DNA of 64,000 nt, taken from assembly GCA_000934455.1 (NCBI GenBank), contig KN886507.1, positions 43,805 to 107,804 of the forward strand, read 5' to 3'. The translations under genes and the position numbers were made by a program. Positions 43,676 to 57,800 of this stretch are shown here, piece after piece; within the stretch, counting starts at the first letter, position 1; every line of letters starts with the position of its first letter. The DNA comes from Apostichopus parvimensis. Lineage: Eukaryota > Echinodermata > Holothuroidea > Aspidochirotida > Stichopodidae. Under the pieces are notes generated by a model. It had not been told where the DNA came from. It worked only from the letters and a program-made list of their open reading frames with translations, and did not search any database.

Positions 43676-45681
43676 CTTTTTTTTTGTGAATTTGGAGTTA
43701 AAAATTTTTCTATATTTTGAACAAGCTCAAGTTGTACCATAAAAATTGATAGAATCAGTAAGTGTTAACATTCCATTTGATTTTTGATCATGTACTTTTG
43801 CAAACAGACAGGGACAGGGAAGTAAGGGGGGGGGGCAGTTAGGGGGTTGGGAAAAGGAGGGGTTAGGGAAATGGGTGGATGAGAAACAGTAGCTAATTAC
43901 TCTGAATCAATACTAACCCATGTCTCTTTAACTTTTCTTGATGGTAATTTCATCATTCATGTAGTCAACAGTTTTATCCCAGTTACCTTATATGCATCTT
44001 ATGAAAAACAAAAAAATTAGCATTTTGTAACAGATAATTTCTAGTTAACATCATGAAAGGTTTTGATTAAAACTATTAAGTATCATGGAGAGGGATGAAT
44101 ATTCCTAACCCTGTCAACCTATGTTAGTACAGAAGATAATGAGATGTTTTAATTCTGCTCTCGTAAGTCTGTCTTGAACGTTGTATCTCATGTTGTCGTG
44201 GAGTATCCACTACTTGACTGAAGTTAGCAGCCACTAACAGCACATGTAAACAAATTCAAATTTCTTACAAATAGAGGGCAGCAATGCTATTTAAGCACTA
44301 ACTGTAACAATCATAGCTGATAAATGTCATAATCAACCGTTTTGAAAGTAATCCATTGGTTTGTGGTGTGTGGATTATCAGTGCTCAATTTTGCGAAGGA
44401 TCACAGGATCAAGTCTTGCAAATTTCAATAGCTCAAAATTTGTTCGTGAGAGGATGTAAATATTTGTCACCATAGCAACATTTTTTAATGTTAATATACA
44501 TATTAGTTTCATTATGTAAATAGTTCTAATTTGCTGAATAATAGCAGCTTCCATTCAAGTCCATTTAGTTCTTCTTTCTTTTCATGTTTTATTTTTCTTT
44601 CTTTTTCTTTTTGATTCAATCAGTTCACTACTTGCTTTCTGATGTAAAACTCATCTTCTCTTTTTATGAAATTTCAGAAGAAAAAGGAAAATTGAAATAA
44701 TTATGTAAAATATTTTATCATTTTTTAACTTGTCACTTGTGAGCAGAAGAATGAACCTGTGTATGATTGATGTCTAAAGAAACAATCGAGTTGTGTTTTA
44801 CAGAGGTGATTCAGTCGTGGGGGTGGGGCACAAACTTTGAGGGGTGGTGGGACATATGACTTCGATTTGAGCGGGAATAACACAAATATTACCCCAAAAC
44901 TTCCCAACGAAAATTAATCATGTCTGCATGGTTTAACACCAGTTTTCAAGCAAACGGCACTCGCATTACAGTTCTGTCATTTCTCACCCAACGTGCATGT
45001 ACACTATAATTGCACTTGAATTTCAACAACAGAGTACTTCTGACCGATTTACTTTTCCAAGATATGCACTTCGAAGGGCACTTCTTGTATCAAGCCTGGA
45101 AAGTAGCACTTTTTATTACCATACAAAAATCCGAAAGGGGGCAGTTGAGAGTTCTTCACACAAATGACCCCTTTCCCTGGTCATCGCGCCCTGCATGTGT
45201 TCATACTGTTTAATGTCCTTATGTATGTCCAATTTTCAGCCCGACCATCGCATCGCGAAGTGTATACGCTTTTGTTATTACTGCAATTACCGATCTTTGT
45301 AGGGGAAGATACAGTGTACCCGCATGTACGCAGGCTTAGTATCGTAGTGAAAATGGCGAATGGAGCCCTCTGTATTCGTACCAAACTGCGGCAGATTCAC
45401 TAGAATTATTTGACCCTCGTCTTTAAGAAAAAGCCCCTCTTATTTGTCATGTTATCCTGTGATCCCCTTTCGAAATTGTTGATTTCGACAGTTCATAATG
45501 TTGAAAATTTGACACGGTCCCGTAAAACTCACGTCTTCTAGATTGGCCTACATGCGCTTTTCATTTTGCGGTTGGCCTGCTGAAGCTCCTCCGATCATCT
45601 ATCCAGGCTAGGCTAGTTAGCCCCGACCAGACTTCATTGCATTCTCCGTCTTGCGAGATACAAGCGGGGTCTCCCAAGAAA
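43676..45681. other. intergenic region upstream of CECR2
   Basis: No TATA box or CpG-dense promoter is evident. The last 200 bases before the CECR2 start are relatively GC-richer and likely hold the 5' UTR. A short plus-strand open frame at 45010-45213 has no ATG start and no recognised motif. Confidence 0.4.
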
Positions 45682-45819
45682 ATGAATCCTAGTCAAAGCA
45701 GAGAAAAGGACCACGATGTCTCACTTTGTACCATCCGATCATGGTGGAAAGTGCCCGCGATTTCTCATTTCTGCTCACTGTTTCGAACGACTTTTAAGCT
45801 GCCAGACTTCGAAATCGAG
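45682..45819 (+). CDS. CECR2: CECR2 exon 1
   Basis: 46 codons from [10 protein letters not shown] to LPDFEIE, phase 0, donor GTATAT at 45820. The segment from RSWWKVP onward matches human CECR2 almost residue for residue. The ATG context is AAGAAAATGA. No ATG lies upstream in this frame nearby. Confidence 0.93.
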
Positions 45820-48800
45820 GTATATTTGTTTAACTTCTCGTTTATGTAGCATGTGCAAATCCTACTGTAGCCTGTGTAGGCTCCTGTGGTTTGTCATTGG
45901 ATAATGACCAATGTCAATTACACCGGGTTCGGTGTATCCTAGCTACAAAGATACCAAAGATAGTGCACAGAATGATTAACACTAGGCTCTGTGTACCTAC
46001 TGTGTATAACGTCTCGTACAAATTTGAGTAAAGCAGATAGTAATGTTCAGGCATTCAGACTAGCGGAATGTCTGAAGTAATACCATGTTTGGCTAATTAA
46101 AAATAATGATGAAAAAATCATGTTGATTTGTTGGATGTGCCAGGTTTACCATATGTCAAAGGCTAGGCTAGTTCACAGCAGCTTTTCCAGCCTAGGCCTA
46201 GGTTACATGAAGCCTAACCTACACTAGGCCTAGGCCCAAAGTTAGCAAGCCGCTGAGGTTTTGGCCTAAGAACGCCAGACTTACTAACTAAAAGCTGGGT
46301 TAGTGCTGTTACTGTTACTTTATCGAAGCTCATGGTGGCATAAAAGTTAAAGTTGGTGTTATACTGCTCTGAGTTGGACGGGTACACATTGTCTTTTAAT
46401 ACTGTACTGTGTACAGCACCCACGAAAGAACTTCAAAGGATACAGGTGCTGATCCTGTGTGGTGGTGTACAATCCCAATTTTCAATCCCACTTTTTAATC
46501 CCACAAAAAATATTAAAGTATTCATTAGCACATCCTTGCATGTAGACTTATTATAGACCTTATTTTAGCCTAACTAAGCCCATTTCATCTCTGTGCCATT
46601 TCATACACCAATGTACCAATGCACCATTTCATCTCTAGTTTTTGTTTTGCTTCGGAAGACCCACCCCCTTGATGGAAGTCAGCTTGAACAACGATCACAT
46701 GGCTACACTGCTATTTTCAAAATCCTTTATCCACCCTTGGTTTTAAACCGTACATAGAGAGGATGGCAAAAAACAATATGTAAGAAACTGAATGGGATTC
46801 ATAGAATTCCATAAGGAACACCCCAAACCCAAGATATTTGTAACATTTTCATTATTAAAGTCAAGGTATCACTATCAGGCTTTTTAATGTAAAATAATGA
46901 AATGTTTTCCCAGTTCATCATAACTGCTAAATGAAGGGTTGACTTTCCATTTGAAAGGCCTTGGACTAAAGTTGGTTTAAACACCCAAGGCTAACCCTTC
47001 AAGTTAGGGCAAGAATAATCAAATTACAGGTGGAATAAAAGTATCTCCAGCTATAACTATAGTTATGTAACATGTCGATTGATAAGTTAATTTATTGATT
47101 TTTCAAATATAACTGACATTTGTTGCAACTTTTCATATTCAGCACATATACTGTACAGTATGCTCATATCCGAAGAACATGACAGGTTATTACATATATT
47201 TTGTTTTTTTACTTTTTTTGCATCTATTCCTAGCAACTAACATTGTATTATTGCTAATATCTCCCCCCCCCCTCCCCCCTCTGGTTGGTGTTAATATGTA
47301 TAGTACCACAGATCAGATGTACACCATTCTATGCTTGATTTTTTGTTTTTTCTTGTCAATCCAGGAGCTAGAAGAGGCCTTATATCAGGATTCAGAAGCC
47401 GACAACAGCAGATTTGTGGTTGATCTCCTGACAGCTCTGCTAAAAGGATCATTTGAAACTGAAGACATAGAGTATGCATTGCTTTGTATATATTTTTTGT
47501 TGATATTGTATACTATATATGATTTTTTAAATTTTAAATTTTATTTATATTTTGTTTATTTATTTTTTATTGTATATACTTTTATACATATTTTTTTACT
47601 TGTTACCATGTTTTTTAAATTTTATTCTTGCCCGTGTTGTAACAAATGGGAAGGGTGGAAGATGTGCTAAGATGTGGGCCGTTTGAGTTAACTTTCTTGG
47701 CCTGTGGAGATCAACTCTGAGGAGTGTAACAATGGGAGGTAATTAGTAATGGAGGTAGAAAAGATAGGGGAGTAGGAAGAAAATGCTGTGAACGTGGATA
47801 GTAAGATGAGAAAGGAAGGCGGGTGGGGGGGGGGGAGAAGGTAAAGAGAGGGGAAGGTTTTTCACTCTTCAACATTTTTTTTCCAATATTTTTAAATTAT
47901 TGTATCTGTATTTCTTACAATCTACAAAGATAAAAATGTTGAAAAAAGATAGTTACAAATATCTAGAATATGTGACAAAAGAAAGAAGAAATGGAACTTG
48001 ACCTGCTGTACCCAACAACTTCACCAAAGTATTATCCTATAAAGTTCAGATGGATTTAAAATTGAAGAAATATCCAAAAAGGTTTGTTGTACGACTGCAG
48101 AGTTTGGAGGGCAAAAGGAATTGTGCAACACAACCTGAAGGTGGGTCTTGTTGGATTGTAAAGCTTTATTTGTTACATATACATATGTTTGATTGGCTAC
48201 CCGATAGGTACAGTAGAATGAAAAGTACAGGCGTTGAGTGGTGTTGCTAAATGGTGCTCACTCTGAACTGTTTTCTTTTGATTTCGTTTTAATTTTCTCT
48301 CTTTTAGCGACAGCAACTACAATGACTATTTGAGAGACATCTGTAACATTCACTGGGAGAAGGAGAACCGAGTGAATCCACTCAACAATGAAGACACTAG
48401 CTTCCAGTCCTTATCAACACTGATGAAGGTTGAGATCCTGTACACTCTCTGCGATTATAGATTAGACGCAAATGACGTCAGTATCTTGAAGGTACAGTAT
48501 AGTATAACAAGAATCCATCCTGTACACTCTCTGAGATTATAGATTAGACGCTGATGATGTCAGTATCTTGAAGGTATAGTATAACTAGAATCCATCCTGT
48601 ACACTCTCTGCGATTATAGACTAGTCGCTGATGATGTCAGTATCTTGAAGGTACAGTATAGTATAACTAGAATCCATCCTGTACACTGCCTTACACAATA
48701 AGTCATATAGGGAGGTGCAGTAGGAAAGTTTGAGAGATATCATTGATTTTGCAATTTTTAACCTGGGTGATAGGGAAGGAGAATTAACTTGGATCTACAA

Positions 48801-51800
48801 GTGTGATATGTAGTACTGGACTGTTAATATATATAAGCTCTTTCAAGTGTCCAACATCTATCTTTGACTAAATGATTTAACTGTGCTTGACAAATATTCT
48901 ACAACTACTGTATCAGTGACTACCTGATTTCTACTATTCTTGACAAACACCCCTGACAACTTATCTAACAACTTTCCTTGACTAACATGATTTCTACTAC
49001 CCTTTACAACTGTCCAACCACTAACCCTTGACTGTCCCCCCTCCCCCACACCCCTGCCTCAACGTGCACTCTGAATTAACTTAGTATCTCTATTAAATTT
49101 TTCTTCTTTTGAAAGGATTACGATGGAGAAACCCTGAGAGTTGAACGGTTGGGGGTAGACTCTAAGGGGGCCATCTACTGGTACTTCTATGGGACCCGTT
49201 TGTACCGGGAAGACATCCCACCGCCCCGTCCTCCGAAGGCAAAACAGAAGAAGAGAAAGAAAAAGAAGAAAAGGTCAGGAAAAGCAAAATGTTTTGTATT
49301 CTTTAAGCTTTCCATTGAACTTTGTGTCACTGTGACATGATCCATTTGATATTCAACTCGTCATTGGATGTCCATCCCCCCCCCCTCCCCCCCGGTTGGA
49401 GATCCTTGTGGCCAACAACCATTTGTTTGCCACTGAAAATCCTTGTAGTGAAACATTTAAATCCAACACAGAAAACATTTCGTCTCACAAATTTAAGATA
49501 TGGGGCGCTCCAGCGTTTCAACAGAGGGCGCTCTCCGCATAGGTTCTCATGTGCCTGATCTGTACTGTTAAACGATAATTCTCTGAATTAAGCATACACG
49601 ATCACGTGAAAGAGCTCCCACACTGCTAACATGCCTGGCCAACTTGCATTACCTACGCAGTGGATAATTCACGAGTTCTGGAGATTCGCTGAATGAAAAA
49701 CATGTTTCAGAAAAACACAACTTAACGCAGTTAATTCGATTAGAGACTTTGAAAATACGTTTAAAAAGATTCCTTCTTCAATAATAAGTAAAACTAAGTA
49801 TACTACTAGTGATCAATTCATGGTATGGCAATGATCTGCAGTCATAGACTGCAGCTTGTCAAGTTTCATGGAACTTGTTAGGACAGATATAACAGCGCCC
49901 TCTGTTGATATGACTACCCACCATTCAGTTCAGTTGATCAGCCAGTGTTGGCAATTTTCTTTTGCTATTACCTGTCTTCGCACATCATGCTTCAAAGCAC
50001 TGGTACTGACAGTACAAACAGTTCCTAACCTTTATCTGATAGAAACATGATATTCGTACTGCTCGTACTAATAATACGAGTGCTCTGAAGCGGGATATGA
50101 CAGTACAGTATAGAAAACATTGTCATACATGGGTCATACATGGGTGCATTGATAGTTTTGTAACCTGTTGTGTCAGGTAGGTTTGACATGGACTGGTTGT
50201 GGTATTTAGTAGACAGGTAAAAGGTTAAACGCTTGAAGTAGTGTTAATTGTAGAAAGACCCACATGTTAGGTTTCTAGTATGTTGTCTTTCTGTCTAGGT
50301 ACAATGCACAACGTATTTGAACTGTGCAATGTTTTGACATGGCATGGTGTTTCATATAGGTTTAATGTATGGCTAGGTCATCAGTGCTTTCTGTCAGCGT
50401 ATCCCCTAGGGACAACAAAGAAAGTTCATGTGCTCCCAAATATAGAGAATATCACCATTTATCCCGGACAGATCGTGACGGAGGGAAAGAGATGGGGATT
50501 CTGTTAGTGATAGTTTCGACAGCATGTATGATAAGTCAGTGAGATGTTGATGAATTAGATTGACTTTCACAGAGCCCAATTCAAAGTGTTAATGTATCCC
50601 CCTCCCCCTCCCCCTTCCCCATCCCCTTGGTGTATAAGGACCATAGCTTGAGAAAGAATCAGCTGTTGCTGCATCAGTTGTTAGTTGGAGAGAAGAAGCC
50701 ATTGGTATGCATCTGCAATATGTATACAGAGTTTGTGGGTTGAACCAAAACATAACTAAAATTGCTCATTCCAATAAACGAGGGTCCAATTTTTTGACAC
50801 ATTTTTTCTTTTGGGTCCCTGCTGCTCATAAAGTACTGTCAAGATGGTAGATTGATCCTAAAGTTGCAGGGTTCTCAAAAGATGGACAAATTTTCACGAA
50901 GGTCACAGCCACTACCTTTAAAAAGTGAAATGTCTGTCGTGCTTAAAATTAGCTTAAAAATTCAACGCATAAAGTCTGTGTTACTTACTTACGTAAAGTG
51001 TAATACAACCGATTTGTCAATTACGCCGAAGAATGTCGGAACGACTCACAGTGTAATAGCCAATATTGAATCAGCGTTGAATTTTTGACCCGTAATTTAT
51101 GGAATGACCTGGTCGTCTTGTAGGGGCGGTTATTTATGGTTTTCTGGCAGTGAGTTGCATGATAGTGGCAAGATATTGTTTTAGTTGAAGAAGTAAGACC
51201 TGTACTAGGCAAAAAACTTTAAAATAAAAAAGTAAGAAATAAATAAAAAGTAAGACAAAAGACAGAAATATGGATTAAATAAATATCTGACCTTCTGACC
51301 TGGCTTACATTGTAATGGTGAAATTGAAGCAACTATGACCCGTAATTTATGGAATGAACTGGTGCTCCTTTTATATTGAGAAGGGTCAAGGGTCATTTGT
51401 ATGGTTTCTGGCAGTGGGATGATTGGGGCTAGATTTTGTTAGCTGTGTAAGAGAAGTCTAATGTAGGCGAAAAAATTGAGAAAACAAATGAAACGGACAA
51501 TCAAACAAAAGCTGAGAAAACCAAAACAAGAAATAAATAAAATTAACAAGCAAATTTTAAGAAAAAGGTATAATTAGAAAAAAAACAAGCAAATAGTTGC
51601 GGAAAGTCTAATATTATACCGTACGTATGTAATACATACGTGAAGCAATGCCACAAGTGATCTTTCAGAACTTCCAGAATGTATCTACTTGTTTGTCTCT
51701 ACTTGCTATAGTCTTATCATATGGTCGTACCTGAGATTTCAATGTTTTTCCGGACTCAACTCAAGCCTAATGTTATACTGACCCATTCTACCCTACCACA

Positions 51801-54800
51801 ATACTTTCCATCAGGTGTTTTCTTCAAGCCTTACGGAAGAACTTGGCTATCAGTCAAAATATGGTCTCTGAGGATGAGGAAGAGTCAGTGTAAGCGCTGC
51901 ATGTGTGTGTACCGTATGTACATGTGTATGTACGTACACGAGTGCGTGTGTGTTTGTACAAATTATGCATCCTAGCATGGAACAAACAAAGAGCATGGCT
52001 TCCTTCCTACCTCCAGTCTCTTTTTTTTTGGACAAATATTTGAAAATGCAAGTCTATAGTTCTGTCAAAACCGCAGTTACTTTAAGGCTCTGTTTACTAT
52101 AATATTTGTATTCCAACTAATTGTTTTACACATCTCTTAATGATGATGACAGAGATGTTTAATGCTGGCTGGTTTATATTTTGCTAGGTGCTCTTCCCTC
52201 CCCCATCCCTGCCCCTCCCCCCTCCCCACTTCCCACATGCATACACACACATACACACAAATGAACATGCTGTTAGTTTGCTCCGGTGCAGTAATGTCAC
52301 AAAGTATTTATACCGTGCGGTCGAAGTTGATTACTCTGCAGAGAAAAATAAAACCCTGATTGTTTTAGGAAGCAATTTGTAAGAAACTATGGTAGCTTGT
52401 AATGTACATAAACTTTACAGTCACTCTACATTAGGATAGCCCCCAAACAGATGTTTGATGCAAAAACCTTGCTCTTCAAATGAAACATTATGAAACTCTA
52501 TATCGTACCACAGGGAGGGGGGGGGGGATGTGGGGGATAACCTTGACCACCTCCTTCTTGCCAAGATACTGTATAGCCATTAGGGTCTGTCTGCATGAAA
52601 TATCCTGCCTTTAAAAAAAAAAAAAACCATATATTTCAATGCTTCCTGATGATGTGGCAGTTGTGTACGTACAGTATTGAAAGAGTGAACCTAATGAACA
52701 CATGATCAATATATAATGTAATAAATGAACTAAGGTTTAATATTCCTTGACATCTCTAAACCGAGCAAATGTGAAAGAACACAAGATGTTAACATCTGGG
52801 CTGGGAAGCTATGAGTTTTCGCTTATTTTGTGTTACTTTGCTCGTTGGATGATTGTATCGGCCAAGATGTCTTAACCTTACAGTATACACTAAGGTTGCA
52901 CTTTAAAATCTGCTTCAAATAATTAACGCTCTTCTAGAAAACCTGCACTTTTTTTGGCAAATTTTTGCTTTGCTTTCCTGAAAGAACATTCCTTGTCTCC
53001 CATTTTGCACTTTGTACAATTTCTCTTGCACCTTTAGAAAATATCTGCAAACATCTGTGAAACATATATACAAAAGTCAGTAGAATCAACTCTTGATAAT
53101 TACCTTGATAATTAAACAATGGAAAGGAAATTATGAAAGAAATGTTGATGTGGTTGTCTGCCAACTTTGTTTTTTGAGTATCTATTGATTTATTTTCAAT
53201 TATATAAATAGTTTTTGTTGCTCTTACATGTATATATACGTACAGGGCATTCTGCAATATGAATACGAGAAAAGTGCTGGTGACGAAACATTCAGACTCT
53301 AATGCTGACATCAGCAGTAACTCCCTCAGTAAGATTCATGTCTTGGAAAAACTTTAGGACGGAGTTTCATTTCGTCCGTTTGAATAAAGTACGCTCTGTA
53401 GGTTGGTTAAACTTGATGGCCTAGTGTAAACGGCCACTGTTTGGTTTTTAACAGTCAGTGACCAAAAAAAAAAATGCAGTTTAATAGCTTTCCCTTATTC
53501 TGTTGCCGACAAAACTTGTATTGCTTTATGATTGGCTAAATTTGGAATAATTTGATGTCTGATCCTGGTCGATAGTATATTGTCCATGACGATAAACTTG
53601 TCTTACTTTGTGAAGACTATAACTAGAGTGATAGCCAGTTTGCACATTTACTTGTATACTGTACTTGTACAGTTGTACTGGCCCTTGTGGATGTGCATTG
53701 GACTCCTGACTTGTGGGAAATCAATTACAGATACTGTACTCTTGCAAGATAAATTTACTCCTACCGGCACCTCAAGCCCTGAACATTCTACTGGTACTCA
53801 TAGCCACAATAAGTGTACATGTACAGGCTATGTACATGTGTACCTAACTGACGCTGTTGTGCTGGTACTACAAGGCTCAGTGGAACATTCAGGACACATC
53901 GTCACTAATGTTTTAGAGCTGCAGTCAGCGACCGTTTTAGGCCTAGACCCAGCCGAAAATTTTTGGCATTGGGCAGTGACCCCATCGTTCATCACCTCCT
54001 ACCCCATGGCAACGCCACCGGAAAATATGGCCGGTAGTGAGATGGTTGGCTCTGCTTTCTTGCCGCAAGTTCTTCCATCTTGGCCGTGAAGAGGAGAAGA
54101 TGCAAATCTTGAGATGAACACACACTGCAGTGTCCAGGGTTGCAAGCAAATTTTACAATTTTTTGTTGTGATTCCTGCAATGATATTGCGACCCCAACGA
54201 AACTCCTCTGCGACCCACAAACATTGTGTTGAGACCCATTAGGTTGTGGATCACCACTTAAGAGGATGTTTTGAAAGGCAAACAGCAAATTTGATATCCA
54301 GTATCCGTTCCAAAATATGACTTTAGGTTCTTCATATATAGACAATGCAAACACCAGAAAAGAGAAAAAAATGGTTAATTTTTTTAATTATTCTAATTTT
54401 GCAGTCCAGAGCCACCTGCAAAGAAGGGGAAGGGTAAAACAGTGAAAGCCTCAGGCAAGAAAGGAACAAAGGGAAAAGAGACCATAACAACATCAACACC
54501 TGGAAGAAAAAAGAAGAAAAACAGCAGAGTGGCAGAAAGGTAAATAAACCTAGGACTAGAAAAGATATATTCATGGGTAGGATCATCTGTATCCAATCAA
54601 GGAATGTGTGTATTGGGCCCAGGGGGGGTGGAAGGGGTGGTGGAGGGGGGTGGTAGGGGTGTGGGGGTTGGGTGGGTGGGGGGGGGGGTCACTGCAAGTG
54701 CTAATATCAAACTTGTGGCATCTGTTCCAGTTTTCCAAGCAAAGATACTACAGCTTCCATTTGCCCAACAGTATTTTTGGGAAGCCAAGTTTCTGTTCTT

Positions 54801-57800
54801 GCTCCCATTCTCAAAATGAAATTCTTTCTAATTGTAGAAGCTTATTACAAATTTGGCTGCACCGAGTGTATCGATTGTACGACGGTAAATTGTAACTGAT
54901 GGCTGGATGGGTCGCAAGATACTGCTTTGGTAACGAGGGGGGTCATCATGAGAATGGGATCTGGGGGCGAGATGGGTGATAAAAGCATCGATTGTTTTAG
55001 CAAGCATGAAATTGCGTCTCTGGGGGAGACAAAGTACTTGTAAATGCAAAAGTGGCCAACCCGAGTGTTGCTGTCTATGAGTCATGGATGAACATGCAAG
55101 GAATATCTGACCCACCTGTTTTAGGTCAGGATGTTTCACTACAAGTCAAATGTACCGTGGTTTTACAAACCACTTCTGCTTCTTTAATGACAGCGATGAA
55201 GACGACGATGACGATGATGTCCCCTTATCTAAGATGGCGAGCCCGACCGGGAAGAAGGGCAGAGGAGCTCTGGTGACCACCAAGAAGAGAGGCAGGCAGT
55301 CGGAAGGGGAGAAGGCAGCGTCGAAGAAAGGAGGAAGAAACACGAGTACCTCAAGAGATGACGATGGGAAGATTCAGAATGGCAGGAGAGATGAAAAGAG
55401 GGCGGTTACAAAGAAAGGGGCAAAGGGTAAGAAACTAACAAAGAAAGAGATTGCGAGACTGGAGGCCGAGGCTCCGGCCAATCAGAAGAAGACGACCGGG
55501 AAAGGACAGAAAGGGAAACGGAACGGGAACGGTAAAGCCAGCCGGAGCGAGACGGACGAAAGCATCTCATTGGCCGACATGAAGAGGTCAAAGGGCAGCG
55601 TCCAAGCTGGCAAGAACGGCAAGAGGAAGAACAGCGGTGGGAGGGGAGACTCGCCGAGAGGACGAGTCAAAGGAAAGAGAGAGGACAGCAGCGACGACGA
55701 AGACCGCCCTCCTCCGGTCAAGAAGAGGAAGCCCGCGGAATCAACGGTCTGGAGCAACGAGGACGAATCGTCCAGCAGCTCAGAGTCCAGTTCCAGCGAA
55801 GAGGAGCCAGAAATAGCCAAATGGCAGGTCGGTGTAATTAAACTCTTTTGGGTTTCGTTGAGTGATCCGTACAATCGCATTGGAATTGCCAAATAATGTC
55901 AGTCATTTTCAGGCAAAAACGAGCCAAATTGCAGGTCTGTTTAATGGGCGGACCTGTGGTGTTGAAATCAGTTCATTCAATGGTGTGTTACATAAGTTAT
56001 GCAACTCTCCCACATTTGCAAATATTTTAGTTTGTTTCTACTTACACAATAACCAAATGTTACAGCTCAGTTGGTTACATAACCTACAGGAATGCTCTTC
56101 CGAACATTTTTTTTTCGTAATGTTGCCAGAAGGGGTGGGGGAAGGGGGATCAGTTTAAGTCAGGTTGATTTGCATCTTGTTCAGTCTGGAACTGTGGAGC
56201 AGGCTTTACAAGACCTAAAGAACATTCACTGCACTTGTTTTTTAATCATACAGCAGTTGAAATAGTAAACAACACTGATTGCAGCATATCCAACACCAAG
56301 ACTTCCCCCTTCCCTCCCCCCCTCCCAAAAAAAATAATTCATTTAATTATGAATAAATTTAAAGTTGCAAGAGCCTTTTTAAGCCTCATAAATCACAAAT
56401 CATCATCATAATTTAATATTTCATTTTGGTTTATCCGGTGCGGACAGGTCATTTGCCAGACGGAGGAGGATTGGCAATTGAATAAATTAAAAGTTGCAAG
56501 AGCCTTTTAAAAGCCCTCATTTATCAAAAATCATCATCATAATTTAATATTTTATTTTGGTCTATCCGGTGCGGACAGGTCATTTGCCAGACGGAGGAGG
56601 ATTGGCAAGCGTTGACCGACAGTCTCAAGAAAAGTAAAGTCAAATGTGAGAAGGAACTCTACCAAGTACTAGCAGAAAACTTCCTGCCAGCTATCCATAC
56701 TCTGTTCACTGCCAAGGTCAGTAGTAAAGGCTTCCAGTTAACAGGTCTTGCTCTAACTTTTTAATACAAGTACCGTGGAAAAAAACCTGAAATATATGCA
56801 AAAGTCAGTAGAATCAAATCTTGATAATTAAACAAGTGAAAGCAAATTATAAAAGAAATGTTGTTATGTAATTGCGTTCTAAAAAGGAGAAACTCTATCT
56901 TGTGGTTGAACGAAGATTTGGTTTTCATTTGTGCGAAGATATTTTGTGCGAAGATTTCATATTTTTGTATACTTGTGCGAATTTTGTAGATTTTGTATCT
57001 GATTTGTGCGAAGATATATTGATAAAAAAAAGAACCTTTCTCCAGAAATACTGGAAGTTATTAGATTTTGCAACTTTGATGTACATCTTATTTCATATTT
57101 GCATAATTTTGCCTGGCATTTAAGAGCATAATAGGCATAATTTGGCTATTTTTGTTTGTTTTTGTTTTCTTTTGTTTTCTTTCTTTGTTAGAAACCTACA
57201 TTTTAATAAATATCTCTGGAAGGCTATCTATGTGTGTTTTGTAGTTTAAATATTTCATCTTTGGTAAATTAAATTTGTGGGAGACTATTAAAGTTTGGGG
57301 GTTAACATATCGAGTCAGTTCAGAAATAGTTTTTTTGTAACCCTACGGGTTTTGGAAGACTGGATCACCCACGAGGGGTAACTTTGTCTCTGTAGCTTTG
57401 ACCAAACCTGTCAGTTCTTGGCAGCAATGGATGAGGGACTGTTGTGCCCAACATGCCGTGACAGTTGTTTTAACTCTATTGCTCTCTCCTTTAACTGTAT
57501 TCATTTCAGGAACGAGAGCTGAGGAGGAAACTCCAAGATTTAGCACCAAAGAGGACGTCATCTAGAATAGCTGTGAAGAAATCTAAGCAGGAAGAAGAGG
57601 TAAGAATGACATTATTTAGTGCTTTTATTTCAATACAGAAAAACTGGGTGACTGATGAGATATCTGTGAATAGATCTAAGCAGAAAGCAAAGGTAATGAT
57701 GGTATTACCAGCCATTTTATCTAGACAGAAAACCTGGGTGTTTGATGTTATATCTGTGAACAGATCTTAATGAAATATAAGTGAATAGATCTAAGCAGAA

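Noticed and set aside
53246-53327. Exon-like segment with a GTAAGA donor in CECR2 intron 4
   Set aside because: Its exit phase does not match exon 5: the join would hit a stop in exon 5.
56448-56508. Upstream copy of CECR2 exon 7 as an alternative exon
   Set aside because: It has the acceptor and ten codons but then runs into intron sequence and a stop, with no good donor.
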